From Quadrisphaera sp. DSM 44207 (GTDB lineage Bacteria > Actinomycetota > Actinomycetes > Actinomycetales > Quadrisphaeraceae), in contig NZ_FNKA01000002.1 of assembly GCF_900101335.1 (NCBI RefSeq), forward strand, positions 558,001 through 622,000: a stretch of 64,000 nt of DNA. Direction: 5' to 3'. The notes under the pieces are model-generated. The model saw nothing but the letters and a program-made list of their open reading frames with translations, did not search any database and had not been told where the DNA came from. A program made the translations under genes and the position numbers. Of the stretch, positions 41,041 through 50,735 are shown piece by piece. Each line of letters begins with the position of its first letter. The first letter of the stretch is position 1.

Positions 41041-41537
41041 CGGGCCCCCTCCAGCAGGTCCTGCACCTGGGCGACCAGGCGGTCGGCGTCCGCGCGCCGG
41101 CGGCACCTGACCCCGGTGTCCAGCTCCGCCGCGCCCAGCCGCCACGTCAGCACCACGAGCCCCTCGCTCTCCACTGTGAACTTCCCGACCATCCCCCGCG
41201 AGCGCCGCACGCCCAGCAGGTCCGCGCGCGGCACGAGCACCGACGGCGCGCCGCGGCGCTCCAGCACCACGCCCTCCGGCGCCACCGCCACCAGCACCGG
41301 GCTGCGCATCCCGAGCCCGTGCGCCACCACCCGCTCGAGCGGCTGCCCGGCCTCGGTGGTGGAGACGTAGACGCCCTCGACGACGCCCGCGCCCCCGGGC
41401 TCGAGCGGGCGCGGCGGGGCCTGCGGGGCCGGCACGCCGGACTGCCGCCGCGCCCGCGAGCGCCACCCGCGCCACATCAGCGCCCAGGCCAGCGGCACGA
41501 CCACGAGCACGGAGACCACCGCGATCAGCTGCTCCAC
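41037..41537 (-). CDS. Single-pass membrane protein with a PH-like domain, between pyrC and carA
   Basis: A 166-residue protein: an N-terminal helix ([20 protein letters not shown]), an Arg-rich/Pro-rich linker, then a domain from about residue 55 ([24 protein letters not shown] to [12 protein letters not shown]). Proteins of this kind occupy the same spot in the pyr operons of many actinobacteria; function unknown. The GTG start overlaps the pyrC 3' end by 13 bases, and the stop overlaps carA as GTGA. Confidence 0.82.
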   Translation of the reverse strand: MEQLIAVVSVLVVVPLAWALMWRGWRSRARRQSGVPAPQAPPRPLEPGGAGVVEGVYVSTTEAGQPLERVVAHGLGMRSPVLVAVAPEGVVLERRGAPSVLVPRADLLGVRRSRGMVGKFTVESEGLVVLTWRLGAAELDTGVRCRRRADADRLVAQVQDLLEGAR

Positions 41538-42892
41538 GGCCCGCTCCCCCCGGTCCCGCCGTCCCGGCCCGCGACGTCCCGGCCCGCGACCGGCTCCACG
41601 AGGGCGCCGTCCAGCACGGTGGCGCGCCCCCGCAGGAACGTCGCGACGACGCGGCCGGGCAGCTGCGTGCCGCGGTAGGGGCTGTTGCGCCCGCGCGTGG
41701 CCATGGCCGCGGGGTCGACCACGCGCCGCGCGGCGGGGTCGACGAGCGTGACGTTGCCGGGCTCGCCCGCCGAGAGCGTGCGCCCCTGGTCCGCCACGCG
41801 CCCGATCCTGGCGGGGGCCACGGACATCGCGCGCGCCACGCCGGCCCAGTCCAGGTGCCCGGCGTCCACCAGGGCGTGCTGGACGACGGACAGGGCCGTC
41901 TCCAGCCCCGTCATCCCCATCGCGGCCGCGGCCCACTCGCAGTCCTTGTCCTCCGCCGGGTGGGGGGCGTGGTCGGTGGCGACCGCGTCGATGGTGCCGT
42001 CGGCGACGGCCTCGCGCAGCGCCTGCACGTCCTCCGCCGAGCGCAGCGGCGGGTTGACCTTGAAGACCGGGTCGTAGCCGCGCACGGCCTCGTCGGTGAG
42101 CAGCAGGTGGTGCGGGGTGACCTCGGCGGTGACGTCGATCCCGCGGTCCTTCGCCCACCGGAGGAGCTCCACGCTGCCGGCGGTCGAGACGTGGCACACG
42201 TGCAGCCGGGAGCCGACGTGCCCGGCCAGGAGCACGTCGCGGGCGATGATCGCCTCCTCGGCCACGGCCGGCCAGCCGCGCAGGCCCAGGACGCCGGACA
42301 GCGCGCCCTCGTGCATCTGCGCGCCCTCGGTCAGGCGCGGCTCCTGCGCGTGCTGGGCGATCACGCCGTCGAACGCCTTGACGTACTCCAGGGCCCGGCG
42401 CATGAGCACCGCGTCGTGCACGCAGCGCCCGTCGTCGGAGAAGACGCGCACGCGGGCGGGCGAGTCGGCCATCGCCCCCAGCTCCGCCAGCCGCTCGCCG
42501 TCCAGGCCGACGGTGACGGCCCCGACCGGGCGCACGTCCACCCACCCCGCGGCGCGCCCGAGGCGCCAGACCTGCTCCACGACGCCGGCGGTGTCGGCGA
42601 CGGGCTGGGTGTTCGCCATCGCGTGCACGGCCGTGAAGCCGCCGAGGGCGGCGGCGCGGGAGCCGGACTCGACGGTCTCGGCGTCCTCGCGGCCGGGCTC
42701 GCGCAGGTGCGCGTGCAGGTCCACGAGGCCGGGGAGGGCGACCAGCCCGTCGGCGTCGAGCGCGCGCGCGCCCGTGGTGTCGCCGGTGCCGGCGGGGGCG
42801 ACCTCGGCGACCTCCGCGCCGCGCAGGACGACGTCGGCGGGCTCGCCGCCCAGGGGCCGCGCGCCGCGCAGGACGTACGCACCAGTGGTCAT
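41525..42892 (-). CDS. pyrC: Dihydroorotase
   Basis: PyrC cyclises carbamoyl aspartate to dihydroorotate. The protein is 455 residues, a class I dihydroorotase. The metal-binding [10 protein letters not shown], the NTQPVAD substrate loop, [13 protein letters not shown] and [10 protein letters not shown] are present. The C-terminal 20 residues are Gly/Arg/Asp repeats. The ATG overlaps the pyrB stop as ATGA. It lies in the order pyrR-pyrB-pyrC-(PH)-carA-carB-pyrF-pyrD. Confidence 0.97.
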   Translation of the reverse strand: MTTGAYVLRGARPLGGEPADVVLRGAEVAEVAPAGTGDTTGARALDADGLVALPGLVDLHAHLREPGREDAETVESGSRAAALGGFTAVHAMANTQPVADTAGVVEQVWRLGRAAGWVDVRPVGAVTVGLDGERLAELGAMADSPARVRVFSDDGRCVHDAVLMRRALEYVKAFDGVIAQHAQEPRLTEGAQMHEGALSGVLGLRGWPAVAEEAIIARDVLLAGHVGSRLHVCHVSTAGSVELLRWAKDRGIDVTAEVTPHHLLLTDEAVRGYDPVFKVNPPLRSAEDVQALREAVADGTIDAVATDHAPHPAEDKDCEWAAAAMGMTGLETALSVVQHALVDAGHLDWAGVARAMSVAPARIGRVADQGRTLSAGEPGNVTLVDPAARRVVDPAAMATRGRNSPYRGTQLPGRVVATFLRGRATVLDGALVEPVAGRDVAGRDGGTGGSGPWSS

Positions 42893-43836
42893 GAGTCCTC
42901 CCCGGCGAGCAGCAGGTACAGGGCCGCCATGCGCACCGCCACGCCGTTGGAGACCTGCTCCACGATGCGCGAGCGGGCGCTGTCGGCGGCGTCGGCGGTG
43001 ATCTCCAGGCCGCGGTTCATCGGGCCGGGGTGCAGCAGCACCGCGTGCTCGGGCAGCAGGCCCAGGCGCCTGGCGTCGATCCCGTACCGGCGCGAGTACT
43101 CGCGCGCGGAGGGGAAGTAGGCGGCGTCCATGCGCTCCAGCTGCACCCGCAGGGCCATCACGGCGTCCAGGTGCGGCAGGGCGGCGTCGACGTCGTAGCC
43201 GACCTCGCACGGCCAGCCCTCGACGCCGACGGGCAGCAGCGTGGGGGGCGCGAGGAGCGTCACGCGCGCGCCGAGGGTGTGCAGCAGCAGCACGTTCGAG
43301 CGGGCCACCCGGCTGTGCAGGACGTCGCCGACGATGCCCACGCGCAGGCCCGCCAGGTCGGCCCCGCTCGCCGGGCCCCCGCCGCCGACGAGGTGGCGGC
43401 GCAGCGTGAAGGCGTCGAGCAGGGCCTGCGTGGGGTGCTCGTGCGTGCCGTCGCCGGCGTTGAGCACGCACCCGCGCGTCCACCCCGCGCCGGCGAGGCG
43501 GTGCGGGGCCCCGGAGGCGGAGTGGCGCACGACGACGGCGTCGGCGCCCATCGCCTCCAGGGTCAGCGCGGTGTCCTTCAGGCTCTCGCCCTTGGAGACG
43601 CTGGAGCCCCTGGCCGAGAAGGTGATGACGTCGGCGGACAGGCGCTTGGCCGCGGCCTCGAACGAGATCCGGGTGCGGGTGGAGTCCTCGAAGAAGAGGT
43701 TGACCACGGTGCGCCCGCGCAGGGTGGGCAGCTTCTTGATCTCGCGGGTCTGGGTGGCGGCCATCTGCTCGGCGACGTCGAGCAGGCGCACGGCGTCGTC
43801 GCGGGAGAGGTCGCCCGCGGACAGCAGGTGCCTCAC
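42889..43836 (-). CDS. pyrB: Aspartate carbamoyltransferase catalytic subunit
   Basis: PyrB joins carbamoyl phosphate to aspartate. The protein is 315 residues, a normal catalytic chain; no pyrI regulatory chain is present. The carbamoyl-phosphate site [12 protein letters not shown] is intact. [14 protein letters not shown] and [11 protein letters not shown] complete the active site. The GTG start overlaps the pyrR stop as GTGA, so translation control of pyrR by PyrR would carry through to pyrB. Confidence 0.97.
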   Translation of the reverse strand: MRHLLSAGDLSRDDAVRLLDVAEQMAATQTREIKKLPTLRGRTVVNLFFEDSTRTRISFEAAAKRLSADVITFSARGSSVSKGESLKDTALTLEAMGADAVVVRHSASGAPHRLAGAGWTRGCVLNAGDGTHEHPTQALLDAFTLRRHLVGGGGPASGADLAGLRVGIVGDVLHSRVARSNVLLLHTLGARVTLLAPPTLLPVGVEGWPCEVGYDVDAALPHLDAVMALRVQLERMDAAYFPSAREYSRRYGIDARRLGLLPEHAVLLHPGPMNRGLEITADAADSARSRIVEQVSNGVAVRMAALYLLLAGEDS

Positions 43837-44423
43837 CGGGCGCCCCCGCCGTCGGCAGCGGCGTCGGGGGCGCTCTCGCGCGCGTCCTCGATGACGACCG
43901 CGTCGCGCCCGTCGACCTCCTCCAGGAGCACGCTCACCCGCTCGCTGGCGGCGGTGGGCAGGTTCTTGCCGACGTGGTCGGCGCGGATCGGCAGCTCGCG
44001 GTGCCCGCGGTCGACGAGCACGGCGAGCCGGACGGCGCGGGGGCGGCCCAGGTCGGAGAGCGCGTCGAGCGCGGCGCGCACGGTGCGCCCGGAGGCGAGC
44101 ACGTCGTCGACGAGGACGACGACCCGGTCGTCGACGCCGCCGGGCGGCAGGGTGGTCGGCGCCGGGGTGCGGGCGGGCCGGCGGCGCAGGTCGTCGCGGT
44201 GCATCGTCACGTCGAGCGCACCGGCGAGGGCCTCGGCGTCCACGCCCGGCTCGACGGCGGCGAGGCGCTCGGCGAGGCGGCGGGCGAGGACGACGCCGCG
44301 CTTGGGGATGCCGAGCAGCACCAGGCCCTCGGCGCCCCTGTTGCGCTCGAGCAGCTCGTGGGCGATGCGGGTGAGGGCGCGGGAGACCTCCGGCGCTTCG
44401 AGCACCGGGCGCGCGGACGCCAT
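43833..44423 (-). CDS. pyrR: PyrR bifunctional regulator and uracil phosphoribosyltransferase
   Basis: PyrR binds pyr mRNA when UMP is high and has weak uracil phosphoribosyltransferase activity. The protein is 196 residues. The PRPP-binding loop [19 protein letters not shown] is complete, and [15 protein letters not shown] and [14 protein letters not shown] are typical. I placed the start at ATG 44423, which follows AAGGAG; the longer frame to 44579 is the leader. A PyrR target hairpin sits over that ribosome-binding site. It is the first gene of the pyr operon. Confidence 0.96.
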   Translation of the reverse strand: MASARPVLEAPEVSRALTRIAHELLERNRGAEGLVLLGIPKRGVVLARRLAERLAAVEPGVDAEALAGALDVTMHRDDLRRRPARTPAPTTLPPGGVDDRVVVLVDDVLASGRTVRAALDALSDLGRPRAVRLAVLVDRGHRELPIRADHVGKNLPTAASERVSVLLEEVDGRDAVVIEDARESAPDAAADGGGAR

Positions 44424-44432
44424 CTGGCGACT

Positions 44433-44464
44433 CCTTCCCCGCCTCACGGGACGGAGGTTGAAGG
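44433..44464 (-). promoter_or_regulatory. PyrR-binding RNA hairpin over the pyrR ribosome-binding site
   Basis: On the minus strand the leader contains UCCCGUGAGG (44442-44451), an exact fit to the PyrR loop pattern UCCNGNGAGG. CCUUC (44460-44464) pairs with GAAGG (44433-44437) below it, and CCG with CGG in between. GAAGG is part of the pyrR Shine-Dalgarno sequence, so PyrR binding would hide it. Translational control by PyrR is established in mycobacteria; here it is inferred from sequence and structure. Confidence 0.8.
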
Positions 44465-44651
44465 ACGTCGGTCCCCGCGAGCCTAGTGCCTCCCGCCGCC
44501 CGCTCTCGCCCCGGCCCGCCCCGGCCCGCGGCCGGTGCCGGCGACGCCCCGCGGCGCCGTCCACACGGTGATCGTCCATCGCGGCCGGACGTGGCAGGCT
44601 GGGCGTGCCGCGTGGGGGGGCCCGGTGGACGTCGACGTAGCGACAAGACTA

Positions 44652-44666
44652 GTCACCCTGAGTGAC
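44652..44666. promoter_or_regulatory. BldD box upstream of bldD
   Basis: The core TCACCCTGAGTGA (44653-44665) matches every fixed position of the published Streptomyces BldD pattern TNACNC(A/T)GNGTNA. It is 106 bases before the bldD start in the 348-base pyrR/bldD gap, so it suggests that BldD controls its own gene, as in Streptomyces. Confidence 0.8.
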
Positions 44667-44705
44667 AGATTACCGGTTGAGCCGCAGGTGGAGTTGACTC
44701 GCACG

Positions 44706-44718
44706 TCACTCCCCGTGA
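44706..44718. promoter_or_regulatory. Second, weaker BldD-like site
   Basis: TCACTCCCCGTGA has both outer half-sites (TCAC and GTGA) but differs at the two central positions of the BldD pattern. It is 53 bases before the bldD start and 40 bases from the first site. It could be a low-affinity site or simply a palindrome. Confidence 0.4.
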
Positions 44719-44771
44719 CGATCACAGCTGGTCTCCCGTCATGGGTGGAATCGTTGAGAGAAGGTGCCGAC

Positions 44772-45290
44772 ATGGCCGAGGAAGGATCCGGCTACGCCAA
44801 GGCGCTGGGCAGCCGGCTGCGCGCCATCCGCACCCAGCAGGGGCTGTCGCTGCAGGGTGTCGAGCAGCGGTCCGGCGGGCAGTGGAAGGCGGTCGTCGTC
44901 GGCTCCTACGAGCGCGGTGACCGAGCGGTGACGGTGCAGCGCCTCGCGGAGCTCGCCGACTTCTACGGGGTGCCGGTCTCGGCGCTGCTGCCCGACGCCG
45001 GCCCGGCCGCCCACGCCGAGCCCCCGCCGAAGCTCGTGCTCGACCTGGAGCAGCTGCAGTCCGTGCCGAGCGAGAAGGCCGGTCCGCTCGCCCGCTACGC
45101 GGCGACCATCCAGAGCCAGCGGGGCGACTACAACGGCAAGGTGCTGTCGATCCGCGCGGACGACCTGCGCGCGCTCGCCGTCATCTACGACCTGCCGCCG
45201 TCCGACCTCGCCGAGGAGCTCATCGGCTGGGGCGTGCTCGGCACCGACGCGCGCCGCGCCGTCCGGCTCTCCAGCGACCCGACGAGCTGA
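44772..45290 (+). CDS. bldD: BldD-family c-di-GMP-responsive transcription regulator
   Basis: BldD represses sporulation genes in Streptomyces when it is dimerised by tetrameric c-di-GMP. This protein is 172 residues. The N-terminal helix-turn-helix runs from about residue 13 to 75 (KALGSRLRAIRTQQGLSLQG, ERGDRAVTVQRLAELADFYG). The C-terminal domain contains RGDYNGKVLSIRADD, which keeps the c-di-GMP signature RGD-x8-RxxD. The ATG at 44772 is preceded by AGAAGG. It is divergent from pyrR and has a BldD box in its own upstream region. In this lineage it may control motility or cell-type change rather than aerial growth. Confidence 0.93.
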   Translation: MAEEGSGYAKALGSRLRAIRTQQGLSLQGVEQRSGGQWKAVVVGSYERGDRAVTVQRLAELADFYGVPVSALLPDAGPAAHAEPPPKLVLDLEQLQSVPSEKAGPLARYAATIQSQRGDYNGKVLSIRADDLRALAVIYDLPPSDLAEELIGWGVLGTDARRAVRLSSDPTS

Positions 45291-45303
45291 CGCCCCGGCG
45301 CCA

Positions 45304-45337
45304 CCGGGGGCCGTCCACCGCGGTGGACGGCCCCCGG
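45304..45337. terminator. Bidirectional terminator between bldD and nusB
   Basis: Positions 45304-45320 and 45321-45337 are exact reverse complements, 17 bp with no spacer, so the tip must open to a small loop. It lies between the convergent ends of bldD (45290) and nusB (45363). Confidence 0.8.
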
Positions 45338-45362
45338 GGTGCTCGGGCGGGCGCCGCGCCCG

Positions 45363-45773
45363 TCAGTCGACCAGGCTCGGCTTGAGCGAGACCAGGCGGC
45401 CGAGGAGGCCGTTGACGAACGACGGCGACTCGTCGGTGGAGAGGTCCTTGGCCAGGCCCACGGCCTCGCTGACCGCGACGGCGTCCGGCACGTCGTCGGC
45501 CCACAGCAGCTCGTAGGTGCCGATGCGCAGCAGGTTGCGGTCGACGGCGGGCATCCGCTCCAGCGTCCAGCCCTGGGCGTACGTGGTCAGCAGCTCGTCG
45601 ATGCGCTCGCGGTGGGCCTGCACGCCCTGCACCAGCTCGACGGCGTACTCCGGCACCGGCACCTCCCCGCCGGCGAGGCGCTGCCCGACGAGGGCGACCG
45701 GGTCGAGGGAGCGCTGCTCGGCCTCGAACAGGACGTCCAGGGCCCGCTTGCGGGCCTTGGTGCGAGCGGCCAC
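45363..45773 (-). CDS. nusB: Transcription antitermination factor NusB
   Basis: NusB binds boxA RNA with NusE to keep RNA polymerase going on rRNA operons. The protein is 136 residues. It starts AARTKARKRALDVLFEAEQR, and RMPAVDRNLLRIGTYELLW and VSEAVGLAKDLSTDESPSFVNGLLG are typical. The GTG start shares one base with the efp stop (TAGTG). It forms an efp-nusB pair as in other actinobacteria. Confidence 0.96.
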   Translation of the reverse strand: MAARTKARKRALDVLFEAEQRSLDPVALVGQRLAGGEVPVPEYAVELVQGVQAHRERIDELLTTYAQGWTLERMPAVDRNLLRIGTYELLWADDVPDAVAVSEAVGLAKDLSTDESPSFVNGLLGRLVSLKPSLVD

Positions 45774-46333
45774 TAGCTGACGCGGCCGAGGTAGTCGCCG
45801 GTGCGGGTGTCGACCTTGACCTTCACGCCCGTGTCGAGGAAGAGCGGCACCTGGATCTGGTAGCCGGTCTCGACGGTCGCCGGCTTGGTGCCGCCGGTGG
45901 AGCGGTCGCCCTGCAGGCCCGGCTCGGTGTAGGTGACCTCGAGCACCACGGACGTCGGCAGCTCGACGTACAGCGGCGTGCCCTCGTGCAGGGCGACGGT
46001 CGCCTCCTGGTTCTCGAGCAGGAAGTTCGCGGCGTCGCCGACGGTCGCGGCCGGCACGTGGACCTGGTCGTAGGTGCTCGAGTCCATGAACACGAAGTCG
46101 TCGGCGTCGCGGTACAGGTACTGCATGTCGCGCTTGTCGACGGTCGCGGTGTCGACCTTCGTGCCGGCGTTGAAGGTGCGGTCGACGACCTTGCCGGACA
46201 GGACGTTCTTGAGCTTGGTGCGCACGAAGGCGCCGCCCTTGCCGGGCTTGACGTGCTGGAACTCCACCACGGACCACAGCTGGCCGTCGAGGTTGAGCAC
46301 CATGCCGTTCTTCAAGTCGTTCGTCGTCGCCAC
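45773..46333 (-). CDS. efp: Elongation factor P
   Basis: EF-P rescues ribosomes stalled at polyproline stretches. The protein is 186 residues with the three expected beta-barrel domains. The tip loop reads KPGKGGAF, with the conserved Lys at residue 32; actinobacterial EF-P is usually used with an unmodified Lys. The ATG at 46333 follows GGAGGA. The many proline-rich proteins of this window make EF-P relevant here. Confidence 0.97.
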   Translation of the reverse strand: MATTNDLKNGMVLNLDGQLWSVVEFQHVKPGKGGAFVRTKLKNVLSGKVVDRTFNAGTKVDTATVDKRDMQYLYRDADDFVFMDSSTYDQVHVPAATVGDAANFLLENQEATVALHEGTPLYVELPTSVVLEVTYTEPGLQGDRSTGGTKPATVETGYQIQVPLFLDTGVKVKVDTRTGDYLGRVS

Positions 46334-46424
46334 GTCGGCTTCCTCCGTCGTCGTCCAAGGGCGCCCTGACGCGGGCGCTCGGCGGGCGCGAAGGGGTCAG
46401 CGGCCCGCGGGATCGGCGTCCATG

Positions 46425-47198
46425 CTAGCCGAGCAGGAGCAGGCCGGTCCCCGCCGCGGCCGCCGCCCACAGCAGGCTGGCCAGGGTGCCGATGATGAAC
46501 CGCTCGGAGGCGCCGGCGGCCCGCAGCTCGGGGTAGCGCCCGAGGGCCTTGACCGCGACGACGAGGGCGACGCCCTCCGCGGCGCCGGCCAGCAGGGCCC
46601 CGGCGACAGCCAGGCGCTCCAGGACGCCGATCACGGCGCCGCCGCGCAGCACCTGCGCCGCGGCGTCCTGGCCGGCCTCCAGGGCCCGTGAGACCTCGTG
46701 GGCGCGGGCGGCCTCCTCGACCAGCGCGGACTGGCGGGCCCGCGCGAGGCCCCCGGGCCGGATCACCTGGCGGGGCCGGGGCGGCTCGCGCGGGTCGACG
46801 ACGACCTCCGGGGCGGGGCCCGCTGCGGGAGCCGCGGCAGGGGGCGTCGCGGCACCGTCCCGGGGAGCGCGGCGCACGCCGCGCAGCGCCGCCCAGAACC
46901 GGCGGCCGTCGGCCAGGCGCAGCACGACCTCGGCGACCGGGCCGCCACCGGCGGCCGCCAGCCACGCGACGAGCAGCCAGCCGAGGGCCTGGGGCGCGTC
47001 CAGGGGGACGCGGACGCCGAGGCGCCGCAGCCGGCCGGCCTCGTCCGGGGCGGCCGCCGCGAGCACGAAGGCGGCGAGCAGCAGCAGGACGGCGCCGAGC
47101 ACGAGCGCGGTGCGCGCGCGCAGCGGCAGGCGGCGGGACCAGGCGGCGGTGGCGGTCAGCGCCGCCAGGACGAGCAGGACGGTGCCGGCGGCGGTCAC
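46425..47198 (-). CDS. Membrane partner of the SatD-like regulator, function unknown
   Basis: A 257-residue protein with about five hydrophobic segments: two near the N-terminus, one around residues 65-80, and two in the last 70 residues (AVAGALLAGAAEGVALVVAV and IIGTLASLLWAAAAAGTGLLLL). A Pro/Ala/Arg-rich cytoplasmic loop lies in the middle. The GTG overlaps the SatD-like gene as GTGA. SatD-type proteins are often paired with a membrane protein of the DUF3307 group; I cannot say whether this one belongs to it. Confidence 0.7.
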   Translation of the reverse strand: MTAAGTVLLVLAALTATAAWSRRLPLRARTALVLGAVLLLLAAFVLAAAAPDEAGRLRRLGVRVPLDAPQALGWLLVAWLAAAGGGPVAEVVLRLADGRRFWAALRGVRRAPRDGAATPPAAAPAAGPAPEVVVDPREPPRPRQVIRPGGLARARQSALVEEAARAHEVSRALEAGQDAAAQVLRGGAVIGVLERLAVAGALLAGAAEGVALVVAVKALGRYPELRAAGASERFIIGTLASLLWAAAAAGTGLLLLG

Positions 47199-47806
47199 GG
47201 AGCCTCCCGGGCGTCCTGGGCGCGGTCGAGGAGGGCGGCGGCGACGGGTCGCACGTCGCGCTCGTGCGGCCAGCCGCCGGCGTGGGCGCGCTGGCTGACC
47301 GCCTGCTTGGTGATGCCGAGCCGGGCCGCGACGTCCGTCTGCGTCGCGCCGCCCTGGAGGAGGTCGACGACCTCCCAGCCGGCGTCGGTGCGCCGCTGCA
47401 CGACCTCGCCCAGCAGCCGCAGCACGGCCTCGGCGTGCGCCGCGGACGCCGGGTCGTCCCCCGAGACGGCGACGTGCGGGGTCGAGGTCTTGGCGCGCTC
47501 GACGGCGTCGCGGGCGTGCTCGAAGGCGGGCCCGGCGCCGGCCCGCGTGCTCGCCGGCAGGGGCTCGCGGACGGCACCCGCACCGACGCCGACGCTCCAC
47601 CGCCCCGTGCGCACCAGGCGCAGCGCCAGGTCGACGACCGCGGCGGGGTCGTCGAGCACGCCCTGCACCTCGTCACCGGCGGTGCGCTCGAAGGGGCGCA
47701 CGAGGCCGGGTGCGCCGGCCAGCTGCTCCAGCAGCTCCTCGACCCGGTCCGGCTCGGCGCGGCTGTTGCGCTGGTCGACGGTCAGCACGAACACCGCCAC
47801 CTCCAT
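47195..47806 (-). CDS. SatD-like protein with a C-terminal helix-turn-helix
   Basis: A 203-residue protein. The first 110 residues follow the SatD pattern: AVFVLTVDQRNSR, then FERTAGDEVQGVL, SVGVGAG and GPAFEHARDAVERAK. From about residue 160, TQTDVAARLGITKQAVSQRA is a clear helix-turn-helix. The combination suggests a DNA-binding sensor or regulator. The ATG has a perfect 20-base palindrome 11 bases before it, a natural operator for autoregulation. It is coupled to a membrane protein gene by GTGA. Confidence 0.75.
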   Translation of the reverse strand: MEVAVFVLTVDQRNSRAEPDRVEELLEQLAGAPGLVRPFERTAGDEVQGVLDDPAAVVDLALRLVRTGRWSVGVGAGAVREPLPASTRAGAGPAFEHARDAVERAKTSTPHVAVSGDDPASAAHAEAVLRLLGEVVQRRTDAGWEVVDLLQGGATQTDVAARLGITKQAVSQRAHAGGWPHERDVRPVAAALLDRAQDAREAP

Positions 47807-47817
47807 GACACCACGTC

Positions 47818-47837
47818 GTCAAGGCTGAAGCCTTGAC
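47818..47837. promoter_or_regulatory. Palindromic operator before the SatD-like gene
   Basis: GTCAAGGCTGAAGCCTTGAC is a perfect 9-bp inverted repeat with a 2-base spacer. A third half-site, GTCAAGG, lies at 47846-47852. The site is 11 bases before the ATG, so a bound protein would block initiation of transcription or translation. The obvious candidate is the helix-turn-helix protein it precedes. Confidence 0.65.
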
Positions 47838-47983
47838 ACAGCGGCGTCAAGGTGAGGGCCCTCCGGAGAAGGGCACTCGGCGGCGCGTCGAGCGCGGACG
47901 TGTGGACACGACACGCCGATGCGGGTGTCCACGAGGCCGCGCTCGACGGACGGACGACCCGGGCGCCGCGCGGGACGGCGCCC

Positions 47984-48838
47984 TCAGGACGGCGCGGCGC
48001 CCGACACCAGGGCGCTGCGGGCGGCGAGGGCCTCCACCGGCACAGGCGGCGAGACGACCTCCGCCTCGCCCTCGACGGGCAGCCACGGCCCGCCCGCGAC
48101 GGAGTACTCCCCGCTGTAGTGCGTCGTCAGGACGACGTCGTAGCGCCCCGGAGCGGTGTAGATGTGAGTGACGCGCAGGTCCGGGTACGGCGCGCCCGGG
48201 TCCTCGGTCGGGCCCAGGACGGCGCCGTCGCCGAAGGCCCAGCTGTAGCGGGCGGGCGTCGCGCGCACCTGCACGGGGAAGCCCACGACGTCGGTGGCGA
48301 GCTCCACCGGCTCGGCATCGGCGTAGACATTGGCCGGGACGTTGATGAGCACGTACCCGTTGCCCGGCTCCAGCGCGGGCTCTCCGGCGGGCAGCGGCAA
48401 CCGCTGCAGGTCGGCGAGCGTGAAGCCGGGGAACTCCACGCCGGCCGCGTCCGCCTCCACGCGCGTGAGGCACCGACTGCCGAACTGGTCCCACCGAGGC
48501 AGCACAGCGTCGGCGGGCGAGCGGTAGAGCCAGTGCCTCAGCTGGTCGGGCGGGCACGACGTCGATGACAGGCCGCATCCAGCGTCCGTGGCGCCCCCGA
48601 CGTCAGCGTTGTCCGTGCACGCCAGCACGTACCGGTAGATGAACGCGGGCGCCGACGCCTGTGGAACCACGTGGTCATCCACTTCCGCGGCCGACGCATC
48701 GCGCCACCCGTTCACTACAGCGTTCCCACCGCCCCAGCTCGTGTCCACCTGCTGATCGGCGGCAGCACCCCCTACCGGACCGGCGAGGACCAACACGGCA
48801 GCCACCGAGGCCACTGCACGGCGTCGACCTTCACTCAT
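47984..48838 (-). CDS. Secreted protein with a PKD-like domain
   Basis: A 284-residue protein with a signal peptide (basic start, hydrophobic ASVAAVLVLAGPVGGAAA, cleavage near residue 27). The N-terminal half has several cysteines (CTDNAD, CGLSSTSCPP, SRCLTR). The C-terminal half has a PKD-like beta fold, with RYSWAFGDGAVLG and VTHIYTAPGRYDVVLTTHYSG. The function is unknown; PKD domains often bind surfaces or proteins outside the cell. The ATG overlaps the lipoprotein gene end by 8 bases, so the two may work together at the cell surface. Confidence 0.78.
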   Translation of the reverse strand: MSEGRRRAVASVAAVLVLAGPVGGAAADQQVDTSWGGGNAVVNGWRDASAAEVDDHVVPQASAPAFIYRYVLACTDNADVGGATDAGCGLSSTSCPPDQLRHWLYRSPADAVLPRWDQFGSRCLTRVEADAAGVEFPGFTLADLQRLPLPAGEPALEPGNGYVLINVPANVYADAEPVELATDVVGFPVQVRATPARYSWAFGDGAVLGPTEDPGAPYPDLRVTHIYTAPGRYDVVLTTHYSGEYSVAGGPWLPVEGEAEVVSPPVPVEALAARSALVSGAAPS

Positions 48839-49418
48839 CCGCGTTCACGAGACCGTAGGTCGCCCATTCCCCCTCTCGCCACCTCAGATAGACGCTGGCG
48901 ACCCATGGGGGTTGAGCGGGCTCTTCGGTGATGGACCCGTCAGCGTCGTGGACGACGCCTGCCGGCTGCTCGAGGTAGACGTCGACGATCGCCCCAGCCT
49001 CCTCGAGCGGCGCGACAGCCATCTCCCTGATGACGAGGGCCGTTCCCTCCCAGGTGCCACCGCGGTCCACCGGCTCACGGATGTAGTCCCGGGTCGAGGA
49101 GCAGCTGGTGCACTCCTCCATGCTGTGCGCCTCCATCAGCGACGTGTCGCCGGTGCGGAAGCCGTGGTTGACGGCGTCGAAGTAGAAGCGCGTGAACGCC
49201 TCCGCCCCCGCCGTGGTGCGCTCCCGGGCCTCGGGTGGCATCACGGGCGGCACGACCGTCGCAGTCGCAGTCTCGGTCGGGGTCGGGGTCGCCGTCTCGG
49301 CGGGCGCGCCGGCGCTCGGGCTGGGCGGCGCCGGCGCGGGGTCCGGCTCGTCGCCGCCCGAGCACGCCGACAGCGCCAGCACCCCGACGACGGCGATGCG
49401 GGCGGCGACCTTCGGCAC
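48831..49418 (-). CDS. DUF6318-like lipoprotein
   Basis: A 195-residue lipoprotein. The lipobox is LSAC around residues 16-19, followed by GGDEPDPAPA and a long Pro/Thr/Ala linker. The folded domain from about residue 62 has EARERTTAGAEAFTRFYFD, MEECTSCSSTRDYI (paired Cys) and ends YLRWREGEWATYGLV. This matches the DUF6318 lipoproteins of actinobacteria, whose role is unknown. The start is a GTG at 49418. Its end overlaps the PKD protein gene. Confidence 0.8.
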   Translation of the reverse strand: MPKVAARIAVVGVLALSACSGGDEPDPAPAPPSPSAGAPAETATPTPTETATATVVPPVMPPEARERTTAGAEAFTRFYFDAVNHGFRTGDTSLMEAHSMEECTSCSSTRDYIREPVDRGGTWEGTALVIREMAVAPLEEAGAIVDVYLEQPAGVVHDADGSITEEPAQPPWVASVYLRWREGEWATYGLVNADE

Positions 49419-49550
49419 GGCGGCGACCCTAGCCAGCCCGTGCCGCCGGCGGCGGACCTCGGCAGCGCGTCCTGTGGACGACCCCCCGGACGGGTCAACG
49501 GCGACCGCGCCTCATCAGACGCCGGAGGGGCCGGCGCAGGCGCACCGGCG

Positions 49551-50657
<1,107 letters not shown>

Positions 50658-50735
50658 CTAGGAGGCCGCCCGCACGGTCCTGGAGCGCACGACCGCCGCG
50701 GAGGAGGGCCGGCGCGCGCGATCACCGCAGGAGGG

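Noticed and set aside
44535-44771. Longer bldD start upstream of 44772
   Set aside because: The added residues have no BldD similarity, the BldD box lies in this stretch, and ATG 44772 has a good ribosome-binding site.
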